Assembly: GCA_035527895.1 (NCBI GenBank)
Contig: DATKZQ010000144.1
Location: forward strand, 7,506-71,505
Reading direction: 5' to 3'
DNA length: 64,000 bases
Source of the DNA: JADFWK01 sp035527895
GTDB lineage: Bacteria; Desulfobacterota; DSM-4660; Desulfatiglandales; B25-G16
This document shows, piece by piece, positions 55,261 through 64,000 of this stretch. The first letter of the stretch is position 1. Each line of letters starts with the position of its first letter. The notes below the pieces were generated by a model. The model was not told where the DNA came from, ran no database searches, and saw nothing but the letters and a program-made list of their open reading frames with translations. A program made the position numbers and the translations under genes.

Positions 55261-56946
55261 ATGAGACCGATGTTCTATGAAAAGAGACCTTCAGCGCCCA
55301 TTAGATCATATACCGGCATGCAACTCCACTGCAAAACCTGGGATGCTGAGGCGGCTCTTCGAATGCTGATGAACAATCTGGACCCAGATGTGGCCATTCA
55401 GCCTGAGGAACTCATCGTGTATGGCGGGTCGGGTCGCGCCGCAAGAAACTGGAAAGAGTATCAGCGAATTGTAAACGCCCTTGAGAGCCTTGAGCAGGAC
55501 GAAACCCTCTGTGTCCAGTCCGGGAAACCTGTGTACATAGCCAAGACCCACCCCCAAGCCCCCCGCGTGATAATCGCTAATTCCAACATAGTACCAGCAT
55601 GGGCCACTCAGGAGAATTTCCACCGGTATGACGAGATGGGCCTAACCATGTACGGTCAGATGACGGCCGGAAGCTGGATCTATATCGGCACCCAAGGTAT
55701 TCTCCAGGGTACCTATGAAACCTTGGCCGCCCTGGCAAGAAAAGAGTATACAAGAACAAGTCTGCGGGGGAAGTTTGTGTTGACTGCTGGCATGGGAGGT
55801 ATGAGCGGCGCTCAGCCTATGGCGGTCACTATGAATGAAGGGGTTATTCTGGATGTGGAGGTAAGGCCGGAGAGAATCCAGAGAAAAGTGGACGAAGGAT
55901 ACTGTGACAAGATGACAGGCAACCTGGATGAGGCCATACAGTGGGTTACTGAAGCCAAAAAACAGGGAGATGCCCTGTCCGTTGGACTGGTAGGAAACGC
56001 CGCTGAGGTGCATCCGGAGCTAGTCAGGCAAGGCATCATTCCAGACATTGTAACAGACCAGACCCCGGCCCACGATCTCTTAAATTATGTGCCCAAGGGG
56101 AACCTGAAAGAACTGGAAAAGCTCCGCGAGAAAAACCCGGCAGAATATCAACGCCTGTCCCGGGAGTCCATTGTGGGTCATGTGGAAGCCATTCTTGAGA
56201 TGCAGAAACGAGGGGCAATCTGTTTCGATTACGGAAACAATCTTCGTGCCGAGGCCGAATTGGGAGGTCTTGATGTCAGGGATAAAAACGGGGACTTCAA
56301 ATATCCGGGTTTTGTCCCAGCATATATCCGCCCGCTGTTTTCTGAGGGAAAGGGGCCTTTCCGATGGGCAGCCCTTTCAGGTGATCCTCAGGATATTCAC
56401 CGTATAGATGATTGCGTTACCCGGTTATTCCCCGAGGATCAACCTCTCAATCGGTGGATCCGCCTGGCAAGAGAGCGGATTCCTTTTTTGGGGCTACCTA
56501 CCCGGATATGCTGGCTGGGTTATGGTGATCGTGCAAAATTCGGACTCGCAGTCAATGAGATGATCCAGAAAGGTGAAATCAAGGCGCCTATCGTGTTCGG
56601 CCGGGACCATCTGGACTGCGGCTCAGTGGCCTCTCCCAATCGAGAAACCGAGGGTATGCTTGATGGAAGTGATGCCATTGCTGACTGGCCTCTTCTCAAT
56701 TTTGCCCTCAATGCAGTCAATGGAGCAAGCTGGGTGAGTTTCCACGACGGCGGTGGTGTCGGCATAGGCTATTCTCTGCATGCCGGTATGGTGATCGTTG
56801 CCGACGGAACCTCTCAGAGAGCGGAGAGACTGCAACGGGTTCTGACGGTAGACCCAGGAATAGGCATTGCCCGGCATGTGGATGCCGGATATGAAACCGC
56901 CCTCAACACAGCTAGGGATAAAGGGGTAAAAATCCCGCCTGAATAA
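55261..56946 (+). CDS. hutU: Urocanate hydratase
   Basis: 561 residues from ATG 55261, with GGGAGG upstream; the longer in-frame start at 55174 lacks support. Converts urocanate to imidazolonepropionate using tightly bound NAD+. IVYGGSGRAARNW (about 51-63) and AGMGGMSGAQP (about 177-187) bind NAD; the active-site Cys417 lies in LPTRICWLGYGDRAKFGLA; GRDHLDCGSVASPNRET is a conserved later stretch. Second enzyme of the hut route. The MITE lies in its leader and may separate it from the liv promoter. Confidence 0.96.
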   Translation: MRPMFYEKRPSAPIRSYTGMQLHCKTWDAEAALRMLMNNLDPDVAIQPEELIVYGGSGRAARNWKEYQRIVNALESLEQDETLCVQSGKPVYIAKTHPQAPRVIIANSNIVPAWATQENFHRYDEMGLTMYGQMTAGSWIYIGTQGILQGTYETLAALARKEYTRTSLRGKFVLTAGMGGMSGAQPMAVTMNEGVILDVEVRPERIQRKVDEGYCDKMTGNLDEAIQWVTEAKKQGDALSVGLVGNAAEVHPELVRQGIIPDIVTDQTPAHDLLNYVPKGNLKELEKLREKNPAEYQRLSRESIVGHVEAILEMQKRGAICFDYGNNLRAEAELGGLDVRDKNGDFKYPGFVPAYIRPLFSEGKGPFRWAALSGDPQDIHRIDDCVTRLFPEDQPLNRWIRLARERIPFLGLPTRICWLGYGDRAKFGLAVNEMIQKGEIKAPIVFGRDHLDCGSVASPNRETEGMLDGSDAIADWPLLNFALNAVNGASWVSFHDGGGVGIGYSLHAGMVIVADGTSQRAERLQRVLTVDPGIGIARHVDAGYETALNTARDKGVKIPPE

Positions 56947-56964
56947 GCGCCCAAACCCTTGCAA

Positions 56965-57654
56965 CTAAACGAGTATTTCACAGAAAATACTGGATCCGCC
57001 CACCTCGAAAATCTTGGGGACAACACCAAGCCCTGAAGTCAATGAGACAAACTCTTGGCGACCAACTGCACTGGCTCTGAATCCATCCTTACACACAATA
57101 ACACCATCGCCAGTAACATCATAATCGATCTCGCCGATGAGTCCCCGTTCAGATTGGATTTGGAACCACTCGAGGCGAGCCTCCCAAAAGCGTTCCGAAT
57201 AGCTAGAAAAGAGGGCTATTCCCCCTGGACGGGTGACTCGTATCGCCTCTTTTATCAGTTCTCGTTGATTGACCTTGAAGGCCGATATGCCGTTTTGAAT
57301 GCAGACTACCATATCAAACTCTCGGTCACGAAATCCGAGCTCGACAGCATTCATCTGACAGAGGTGGCACAAAGGGGTATTGCCTTTCATATCCCGTGCC
57401 AGTAGCAGGCTGCCGTGTGAAGTGTCGATACCAACCACCTTTCTTGCCCTGGTAGCCAGTCTTTGAAGGACTCTGCCATATCCGCACCCAAGCTCTAAAA
57501 CCATAGCAGAAGGCGTTACTTTGTTCAGAACGAACTCGATCTCTGCCTCAAGATACCGCTGAGCTCGGGGAGGGGCTATCTCATAGCATTGCCGGAGCCT
57601 TTCCGCTGACAGTTTCTGAGAATAGTAGCCTGAGTTTTCAATGCTATTCACCAT
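56965..57654 (-). CDS. Class I SAM-dependent methyltransferase
   Basis: About 229 residues from ATG 57654 (GTG 57663 also in frame). Motif I VLELGCGYGRVLQRLA (about 52-67), acidic residue VVGIDTS (about 75-81), motif II FDMVVCIQNGISAF, motif III RPGGIALFSSYSE. The C-terminal part is specific (DVTGDGVIVCKDGFRASAVG) and unassigned. Convergent with hutU. The methyl acceptor is unknown. Confidence 0.85.
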   Translation of the reverse strand: MVNSIENSGYYSQKLSAERLRQCYEIAPPRAQRYLEAEIEFVLNKVTPSAMVLELGCGYGRVLQRLATRARKVVGIDTSHGSLLLARDMKGNTPLCHLCQMNAVELGFRDREFDMVVCIQNGISAFKVNQRELIKEAIRVTRPGGIALFSSYSERFWEARLEWFQIQSERGLIGEIDYDVTGDGVIVCKDGFRASAVGRQEFVSLTSGLGVVPKIFEVGGSSIFCEILV

Positions 57655-57674
57655 TGTAAACACGCCCTATTTCC

Positions 57675-58715
57675 CTAAAACGCAAACCGCCATGTCAGCA
57701 TGAGGGATTTGCAACCATGGGGCTTAGCCAGGGAAAAGGTCATTCCTGTTCGTTCTCTGAGGTGATTCAAAAATCGCTTTTTTTCATCCCGGTTATATTT
57801 GTGGGCGCTGCTCACGGCGCTGTAAATGTTCCCGGTATAAAAGCCCAGCTCAAAAAAGGCAATAACAAAACCGAGGGCGTCCAGGTCTTCATCAAAGGCC
57901 TCATAGGCAGCGTAGATCATGGCACCGTTCAGCAGAAAGGATATGAGGGCATCTCGGGGTCTTTCGCAATAGAGGTGGCCGGCACCGGGGACAATGGCAA
58001 GCACCCCGGCGGCCGTTGGATTCTTTTGCTTGAGGGGCATTTTGGTATCGATCTCATGCATGAGGTTCTCGATATGGTATCGATCCTTTTCCTGATCTGA
58101 GATCTCTTCAAAATGCTCACGGGCCCTTTCCCACAAACCCATTTCCAGATAAACCCAGCCCTTCCGGTAATAGGCCTCATCCCTGATTTTTTGATCAGGG
58201 GCGATGGTGATCAGGTTATTCAGGCTGGTAAGGGCCGTATCGTAGCGCCCGAGCAGGACGTATGCCTTGCTCGTTCCCAGATACGATTGAAAGGCATATT
58301 CAGTGTCCTTATATTCCTCTATGAGCGCCTGAAAGACCTCAATGGCCTGCTCATATCGTTCACCCTTCAGGTAGGAAAGGCCGATCCTGTATTTTACCAG
58401 CTCGACCTGAGGGGAGTCGGGAAAGAAATAGATGAACCGCTCGTATTCTCCGATAGCCCGGTAATGCTCGCCTTTTTCAAAGTACTGTTCGGCGAACTGA
58501 AACTGGCTTTTCGGGTCGAGCACTCTTTCTTGACCGGCATACAGAGCGATAGGGCAGAGAAAGAGCAGTAGAAACATCAGAATCCCTACCGATTTTTCCC
58601 GGATGCTACCGGGCGCGCTATTCCACGCGCTGCCGAAGCCGGTCCTCAGTTTGGCCAGATTTTTTAATAACCTGCTTGACCTCTTGAGAGATGATCCCAT
58701 GAAGTTACTTACCAT
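57675..58715 (-). CDS. TPR and membrane-domain protein (YidD-linked type)
   Basis: About 346 residues if it starts at the ATG of VSNFMGSSLKRSS (58715); a frame open to 58931 has no such site and begins with unlike sequence. A membrane segment (ILMFLLLFLCPIALYA) is followed by TPR/tetratricopeptide repeats (FAEQYFEKGEHYRAIGEYER; YRKGWVYLEMGLWERAREHF), then two hydrophobic stretches (AGVLAIVPGAGHLYCERPRD then ISFLLNGAMIYAAYE). Similar proteins are often near yidD in deltaproteobacteria. Likely envelope protein with outer-membrane or periplasmic assembly role. Confidence 0.65.
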   Translation of the reverse strand: MVSNFMGSSLKRSSRLLKNLAKLRTGFGSAWNSAPGSIREKSVGILMFLLLFLCPIALYAGQERVLDPKSQFQFAEQYFEKGEHYRAIGEYERFIYFFPDSPQVELVKYRIGLSYLKGERYEQAIEVFQALIEEYKDTEYAFQSYLGTSKAYVLLGRYDTALTSLNNLITIAPDQKIRDEAYYRKGWVYLEMGLWERAREHFEEISDQEKDRYHIENLMHEIDTKMPLKQKNPTAAGVLAIVPGAGHLYCERPRDALISFLLNGAMIYAAYEAFDEDLDALGFVIAFFELGFYTGNIYSAVSSAHKYNRDEKKRFLNHLRERTGMTFSLAKPHGCKSLMLTWRFAF

Positions 58716-59329
58716 CCTTCCATCAGCCTGTTGCCCAAGGCAGATTGGATCTGCGCAGCCTGTCTTATTTTGTGCCGGCCTGATCGTGCAGCCAACCCCG
58801 ATTTTCATGTTCCGTATGGGCCTTAAACTTTCATCAATTTTATCCCGGTTCGCAATCACGGAAACTAACGGCTGATACCGGTCTCTCCAAACTCTGTTCT
58901 CCCCTCTCTTAGGACCCTTCACTTTCTGCATACCACAGGTTTTGTGAAAAACAAAGTCATTCTATGGTGTTTCTTCTCTCTCGCCTATCAGCGATGATCA
59001 AACCTTTTGCTGGGATTTTTTGGTGCAAAAAAAATAAGTTGATTTTTTCTATGTCTACTGTATAAGGGCTCGATTATAGTGTTTAAAATGAGTATAATTC
59101 TTGCTTGGCCGGCGAGGAACAATAGGGAAAACATGATAACCGTTGTTTTTCGTCCACCATTTGTAAACCGCACTGAGCTGTGTAAACTATTTGCATATGC
59201 TGACAATTAAGAGGCTTCTCGGCATACTTACGAGTTCTGAGACTCTCAAATCTCACCCTCTGTCAGCCACAGGGCTAGCTTTTATATTGCAGGTAATGCT
59301 CATGCTTCTCAATACCAAAGTGTAATGAT
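58716..59329. other. Intergenic stretch upstream of the RND genes
   Basis: Contains the upstream end of the minus-strand gene and the leader of the membrane fusion protein. Open frames are short and unconvincing; no clear promoter or hairpin was noted. Confidence 0.4.
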
Positions 59330-60565
59330 ATGAAAAAATTTCTTATTTTAGTGATTGCACTAACAATAATTGGCCTTCTCGGTTGGCGGATTTATCATGA
59401 AATCTTGGACCTGAAAAAGCCTTCAAATCGACAGCGCGAAGCGCTGGCCGTTGCCGTTGAAATAGCCCCCATCCAGAAGACTTCGGTCCGAGACATCGGG
59501 TTTTTTACCGGCACACTAGATCCGCGTGCCAAATTCATTGTTGCACCAAAGATTTCCGGACGGCTCGAGAAACTCCTGGTAAACCTCGGCGATCGGGTCA
59601 AGCGCGGGCAATTAATCGCAGTTTTGGAGGACGATGAATTCCTCCAACAGCTCGAACAGGCCCGAGCCGAACTGGAAGTTGCCAGGGCACAATTGGAGGA
59701 AAGCAAGAGTAACCTCGAGAATGCTCGTCGCGAATTTGAGCGGGTCAACGTGCTTCGAGAGAAGAAAATCGCTTCCGCATCAGAGCTTGACGCTGCGCAG
59801 GCGCAATTTGGAAGCCTGAGTGCAAAACACAAGGTGGCGCTTGCTCAGGTCACCGAGAAAGGAGCTGCCTTGAAGGGAGCGGAGGTCCGTTTGTCTTACA
59901 CACGGATCCATGCGAACTGGGAGGATGGGAACGAACACAGGGTGGTCGGCGAGCGATTCATGGACGAAGGGGCCATGCTCGCGCCTAACTCCTCCATTGT
60001 CACCATCCTCGATATTGGTTCTGTGACGGCGGTTATCCACGTTATTGAACGGGACTACCCCAAGCTTCGTATCGGCCAGCATGCTGTTGTGGTCACTGAT
60101 GCGTTTCCCGATAGATCTTTTCCGGCAAGGATTGTACGTATAGCACCGCTATTGAGGGAAACCTCCCGCGAGGCAAGGGCGGAGCTTGAGGTTCCCAATT
60201 CGGGATATGTTCTCAAGCCCGGGATGTTTGTTCGTGTTCAGATAGAGTTCGAAAAGCACGAACATGCAGCGGTAGTTCCCTTGACCGCTCTGGCAAAACG
60301 CAACGGCCAGCAAGGTGTTTTTGTGGCTGATCGACAAGAACTAAAGGCCCATTTTGTGCCGGTGACGCTAGGCATTGTTAATAACGAAGCGGCTGAGGTA
60401 CTTAAACCGCCTCTTACCGGATGGGTTGTTACTTTGGGCCAGCACTTGCTTGAGGATGGCGCTACCATTATTCTTCCCAAAACCGAGCCGGGTCGTTCGC
60501 CGGCTACTACAGGTAAGAGCCCGTCGGAAAAGAGCGGAAAGCCAAAACAAGAAGGAAAGCCATGA
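59330..60565 (+). CDS. RND efflux membrane fusion protein
   Basis: 411 residues. N-terminal membrane anchor (FLILVIALTIIGLLGWRIYH), then the lipoyl-type half FIVAPKISGRLEKLLVNLGD, a long coiled-coil hairpin (about 105-165, QARAELEVARAQLEESKSNL), second lipoyl half, beta-barrel and membrane-proximal domain (HEHAAVVPLTALAKRNGQQG), and a charged C-terminal tail. HlyD/AcrA-type periplasmic adaptor. Its stop overlaps the permease start (ATGA). Unlike typical operons, no outer-membrane channel gene is in the window. Confidence 0.92.
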   Translation: MKKFLILVIALTIIGLLGWRIYHEILDLKKPSNRQREALAVAVEIAPIQKTSVRDIGFFTGTLDPRAKFIVAPKISGRLEKLLVNLGDRVKRGQLIAVLEDDEFLQQLEQARAELEVARAQLEESKSNLENARREFERVNVLREKKIASASELDAAQAQFGSLSAKHKVALAQVTEKGAALKGAEVRLSYTRIHANWEDGNEHRVVGERFMDEGAMLAPNSSIVTILDIGSVTAVIHVIERDYPKLRIGQHAVVVTDAFPDRSFPARIVRIAPLLRETSREARAELEVPNSGYVLKPGMFVRVQIEFEKHEHAAVVPLTALAKRNGQQGVFVADRQELKAHFVPVTLGIVNNEAAEVLKPPLTGWVVTLGQHLLEDGATIILPKTEPGRSPATTGKSPSEKSGKPKQEGKP

Positions 60566-63500
60566 AGCCCTCACGATTCGCTGTCAATCACCCGATCTTC
60601 ACCATCATGGCGGCCCTCATTGTCATCATCTTGGGTGGTGTGTCGTTGACGCACCTCCCCATTGACTTGATGCCGGACATCACCTATCCAACGTTGAGCG
60701 TTTCCACGATTTACGAGAATGCCAGCCCTGAAGAGGTGGAACAGCTCATAACACGGCCCATCGAAGAAGCCATGAGCGCCGTTCCAGGGGCTGAAGAAAT
60801 TACGTCTATTTCAGCGGAGGGAGCCAGTAACGTTAGGATAACCTTCACGTGGGGTACCGACCTTGATGCTGCCGCAAACGACATTCGTGATCGCCTGGAT
60901 CGGGTCACCCGCCATCTCCCGGAAACCGCGGAGAAACCGAGTTTGCGAAAGTTCGACTTAGCCAGTTTTCCGATACTCATCCTTGGCGCTTACAGTAACC
61001 TGGACCCCTTACAGATGAGGAGGATCATAGATGATCAGGTTAAGTACCGTATCGAGCGCCTGCCCGGTGTGGCAGCCCTTGATGTGCATGGCGGCCTGGA
61101 CCGAGAGGTTCACGTAAATCTCTCTGCGGACAAAATCAAGGCCTTGGAGCTCCCTCTGGACCAGGTTATCAGCAAGATTAAGTCTGAAAATGTTAACATT
61201 CCGGCAGGCGCCGTTGAGCGAGGAAACATCGAGATAACGGTCCGTACGCCGGGAGAATATACAAACCTGGATGAGTTGCGGAACACCGTGATCGCCATGC
61301 GCGAAGGGGTTCCTATTCAGCTGAAAGAGGTGGCGAGTGTCGAGGATTCATGGGTAAAAATCACCCGTATTGTGCGTGTGAATGGCCAGCCAGGGGTTCG
61401 GTTGGGTATCAGCAAACAGTCGGGCACCAACACCGTGGAGGTAGCGAAGGGGGTCAAGAGGGAGATCGAGCTCATTAACCAAGACATTCCACAGATTCAC
61501 CTAATACCCATTATCGACACATCCGATTATATCCAGCGTTCTATCAGGAACGTGGGTTCATCGATTATTTATGGTGGGGCCCTTGCTATCCTCGTACTGC
61601 TTCTGTTCCTCCGGAGCATTGGCAGTACGGCCGTTATCGCAACGGCCATTCCGATCTCTATCATCGCTACGTTCGCCCTGTTGTATTTCGGCAATTTCAC
61701 GCTGAACCTCATGAGCCTGGGCGGCCTGGCCCTGGGCATTGGGATGCTCGTTGACAACGCCATTGTGGTTCAGGAAAACATCTACCGCCTTCGGGAGACG
61801 GGGGTTGAGGCAAAGCAGGCAGCCGTGGCAGGCAGCGAGGAGGTCACCGCCCCAATTATCGCAAGCACTTTAACCACGCTGGCGGTCTTCTTACCGTTGG
61901 TGTTCGTGCAGGGGATGTCGGGGGTAATGTTCAAACAGCTCGCCTATGTGGTGAGCTTTGCGCTCGCCTGCTCGCTTGTGGTGGCTCTTACCCTGGTGCC
62001 CATGCTAGCGGCCAGAATTCGTAGCCTCCCAACAATAGAGCAGGAGAACAGCGAGACCTTGAGACACAAGATCTTTAGGGTTAGCGGCCGCTTCTTTATA
62101 GATATGGAATACGGTTACAAGCGCCTACTGCACTTTGCCATGGCTCACCGCAAGCTCGTAATTACTGGAGCGCTTAGTCTGCTCTTAGGCAGCGTGGCGC
62201 TCATTCCACTGGTGGGAGTTGAATTTATGCCTGCCACCGATGAGGGCGAGGTAAGAATTGACGGCGAAATGGACGTGGGCACCCGGCTAGACCTTGTCGA
62301 TAGGGCATTCAAGACCATTGAGGCCGCCGTCAAACAAGAGGTTCCTGAAGCTAAGAGTACGGTGACGTTTCTCGGAGGTAGTAGCTGGAGAGGAACAGGT
62401 TCTCACACAGGAAACATAAGCGTTACCCTCAAGCCCCAATCCGAGAGATTGCGCTCCAGTGAAGAGATCGCGGCGGCCTTGCGCCGTAAGCTCCGTGATA
62501 TTCCCGGCATGACCATCCGCACCCGAGCCGGCCAGGGACTCTTTGTCCTGCGCATCGGAACCTCAAGTGGGGAGAGGGTGCAGGTGGAAATCCGCGGTCA
62601 CGACTTAGAAACCGCCGATGTATTGGCCCGTCGCGTTGAAGAGATAGTTGACCAGGTGGAGGGCGTCACCGACACGCGGGTGAGCCGCGAATTGGGCAGT
62701 CCGGAGGAGCTTACCATCGTGGACCGGCAAAAGGCAGCGGACATGAAACTTACGGTCTCCCAGATTGCCAATATGCTCCAAACCGTTTTGTCGGGAACCG
62801 AGGCTGGTAGCTACCGAGAGGGAGGGAAGGAGTACACAATTCTCGTAAAACTCAAGGACGCCGAGCAGTTGGCATTACCTGATTTGTTGGATCTGACCCT
62901 AACCAACGCAGAGGGAAAACCGGTGGTTCTCCGAAACGTAGTGCGACTCCAGCCACAGACCGGTCCAGTTCAGATTGAACGCAAAGACCAGGAACGCATT
63001 ATTACAGTCTCCGCAAATATCGCAGAACGCAGCATGGGATCCCTGCTTGCCGACATTCGGAAAGGTCTTCAGTCCCTCCCCGTGCCGCGAGATTTCAGCA
63101 TAGCTTTTGGCGGGGATTACGAGGAACAGCAAAAGGCGTTCCGGGAATTGCTGCTCAGTTTCGCGCTGGCCCTGATTCTCGTCTACATGGTAATGGCATC
63201 CCTGTATGAGTCGCTCCGCGATCCCCTTGTAGTGATGTTCTCCGTACCACTGGCCACCATAGGCGTTGTCCTGATGCTCTTACTCACCAACACCACCTTC
63301 AACGTTCAGTCTTACATCGGCTGCATCCTTTTGGGAGGAATCGTTGTCAACAACGCCATCTTGCTCGTGGACACTATCAACCTGCTTCATCGCCGACAAG
63401 GTATGCCCTTACGGGAGGCCATCGAAGAAGCCGGCCGCAGACGACTCCGCCCTATTCTGATGACATCTATAACGACTAGTCTGGCGCTGGTCCCATTAGC

Positions 63501-63645
63501 GCTGGGGTTGGGCGAAGGAGGAGAGGTTCAGGCCTCCATGGCCAGGGCCGTTATCGGCGGATTATTGAGTTCCAACCTCATCACTCTCGTGTTCGTCCCA
63601 ACTGTCTACTCCTTTTTTGAAGGCCGGTCAAAGAAACTCGAATGA
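60562..63645 (+). CDS. RND-family multidrug/hydrophobe efflux permease
   Basis: 1027 residues, full length. N-terminal SRFAVNHPIFTIMAALIVII membrane helix, two large periplasmic loops, TM4 LNLMSLGGLALGIGMLVDNA with one acidic proton-relay Asp and Asn in place of the second, and TM10 with the matching INNAI-type region (GIVVNNAILLVDTIN). The second half repeats the first, as in AcrB/CusA. Loss of the second Asp resembles HAE-type pumps of anaerobes. Substrate unknown. The right-end repeat starts five bases after the stop. Confidence 0.93.
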   Translation: MKPSRFAVNHPIFTIMAALIVIILGGVSLTHLPIDLMPDITYPTLSVSTIYENASPEEVEQLITRPIEEAMSAVPGAEEITSISAEGASNVRITFTWGTDLDAAANDIRDRLDRVTRHLPETAEKPSLRKFDLASFPILILGAYSNLDPLQMRRIIDDQVKYRIERLPGVAALDVHGGLDREVHVNLSADKIKALELPLDQVISKIKSENVNIPAGAVERGNIEITVRTPGEYTNLDELRNTVIAMREGVPIQLKEVASVEDSWVKITRIVRVNGQPGVRLGISKQSGTNTVEVAKGVKREIELINQDIPQIHLIPIIDTSDYIQRSIRNVGSSIIYGGALAILVLLLFLRSIGSTAVIATAIPISIIATFALLYFGNFTLNLMSLGGLALGIGMLVDNAIVVQENIYRLRETGVEAKQAAVAGSEEVTAPIIASTLTTLAVFLPLVFVQGMSGVMFKQLAYVVSFALACSLVVALTLVPMLAARIRSLPTIEQENSETLRHKIFRVSGRFFIDMEYGYKRLLHFAMAHRKLVITGALSLLLGSVALIPLVGVEFMPATDEGEVRIDGEMDVGTRLDLVDRAFKTIEAAVKQEVPEAKSTVTFLGGSSWRGTGSHTGNISVTLKPQSERLRSSEEIAAALRRKLRDIPGMTIRTRAGQGLFVLRIGTSSGERVQVEIRGHDLETADVLARRVEEIVDQVEGVTDTRVSRELGSPEELTIVDRQKAADMKLTVSQIANMLQTVLSGTEAGSYREGGKEYTILVKLKDAEQLALPDLLDLTLTNAEGKPVVLRNVVRLQPQTGPVQIERKDQERIITVSANIAERSMGSLLADIRKGLQSLPVPRDFSIAFGGDYEEQQKAFRELLLSFALALILVYMVMASLYESLRDPLVVMFSVPLATIGVVLMLLLTNTTFNVQSYIGCILLGGIVVNNAILLVDTINLLHRRQGMPLREAIEEAGRRRLRPILMTSITTSLALVPLALGLGEGGEVQASMARAVIGGLLSSNLITLVFVPTVYSFFEGRSKKLE

Positions 63646-63649
63646 ACCA

Positions 63650-63948
63650 CCCTGCAGCAAGACTTCGGCGAGCTCAGTCGAGCCGCTGCAGGGTACCCAC
63701 TGTCAAAGTCCCCTCCCTTAATGGGAGGGGATCAACCCGCCAGATTTTAGGCGGGTAAAGGGGAGGGTGACCAAACATTTTATCACCCCCACTTCACCCT
63801 GTTAAATAAAGATGGAAGAAACTTGTGACCTATTTGTTTCGTAACTGTCTATTTTCCTAACTGAAGTCTCAATTACCCGATTTAACAGGGCAGGCCTCCC
63901 CCATCAAGGGGGAGGCACTGTATGTTAACCCTGCAGCAAGCTGCAGGG
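63650..63948 (-). repeat. 299-bp palindrome-rich repeat, right copy
   Basis: Inverted relative of 393-545, sharing the 20-bp ends (CCCTGCAGCAAGCTGCAGGG) and the TGACCAAACATTTTATCACC segment. It differs by an extra stem at the left (CTTCGGCGAGCTC...) and a nested insertion at 63797-63890. Confidence 0.75.
63797..63890 (+). repeat. 94-bp element nested in the right repeat
   Basis: CCCTGTTAAAT (63797-63807) and ATTTAACAGGG (63880-63890) are exact inverted ends. The corresponding position in the left copy (about 432-436) lacks it, so it inserted after the repeat spread. No coding capacity. Confidence 0.7.
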
Positions 63949-64000
63949 AATTGTCAAATTAAATTGGATATGGATGTAGGGGAGTCATCATTTGGAACCC

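Noticed and set aside
393..63948. Idea that the inverted repeats at both window ends bound one large transposon
   Set aside because: They are dispersed palindromic repeats of differing length, and the span includes rpoD and hut genes; the ends probably match by chance of window choice.
1..64000. CRISPR array
   Set aside because: Repeats are dispersed or paired, and no regularly spaced short repeats were seen.

Overview
The window looks like a chromosome segment of a Gram-negative anaerobe, probably a deltaproteobacterium (Desulfobacterota). This is an inference from gene content: two c-di-GMP-I riboswitches, a giant secreted choice-of-anchor-type protein, histidine catabolism through tetrahydrofolate enzymes, a liv-type ABC importer beside a cytosolic reductive-dehalogenase-like protein, and RND efflux genes. 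No rRNA, intact tRNA or CRISPR array was seen.

Layout. 0-7.3 kb: tail of a LuxR-type regulator, a repeat, a PilZ protein, then a c-di-GMP-I riboswitch leading into a 1671-residue secreted protein, with a second orphan riboswitch behind it. 7.3-10.1 kb: three toxin-antitoxin modules (two PIN/VapC types and a TumE-like one). 10.2-18.4 kb: a metalloprotease-like protein, hutH, an HTH-ATPase-DUF4325 regulator bracketed by two phased TTGACAAT blocks, rpoD, a MITE, a broken integrase and a nitroreductase. 19-24.5 kb: a truncated metallo-hydrolase, threonine aldolase, a dead ISXO2-type transposase, a DAACS symporter, a transposase remnant and an MFS transporter. 25.8-44 kb is accessory: a two-gene nuclease module, a candidate Panacea-type antitoxin with a MazF-like partner, a cluster of integron-like cassettes without an integrase (CALIN-like, 32.3-36.7 kb), and a four-gene GTPase system ending in a CHAT caspase-like protease (38.1-44.0 kb). 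44.3-57 kb: histidine degradation and import (fchA, hutI, ftcD with a frameshift, a HutC-like GntR regulator, livKHMGF, an RdhA-like protein, hutU). 57-63.6 kb: a methyltransferase, a TPR membrane protein and an RND efflux pair. An inverted relative of the left-end repeat closes the window.

How it fits together. HutH, HutU, HutI, FtcD and FchA form a complete route from histidine to glutamate plus methenyl-THF, but hutH lies more than 30 kb from the others, with the accessory region between them. The most interesting material is the defence-like region. The cassette cluster carries a PD-(D/E)XK-like protein, a HEPN protein and a membrane-anchored STAND-like ATPase. Next to it is the GTPase/CHAT operon, and short inverted repeats (31.02 and 44.08 kb) enclose both. 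Two conserved genes (the first GTPase and ftcD) carry single frameshifts that could be real decay or sequence errors.
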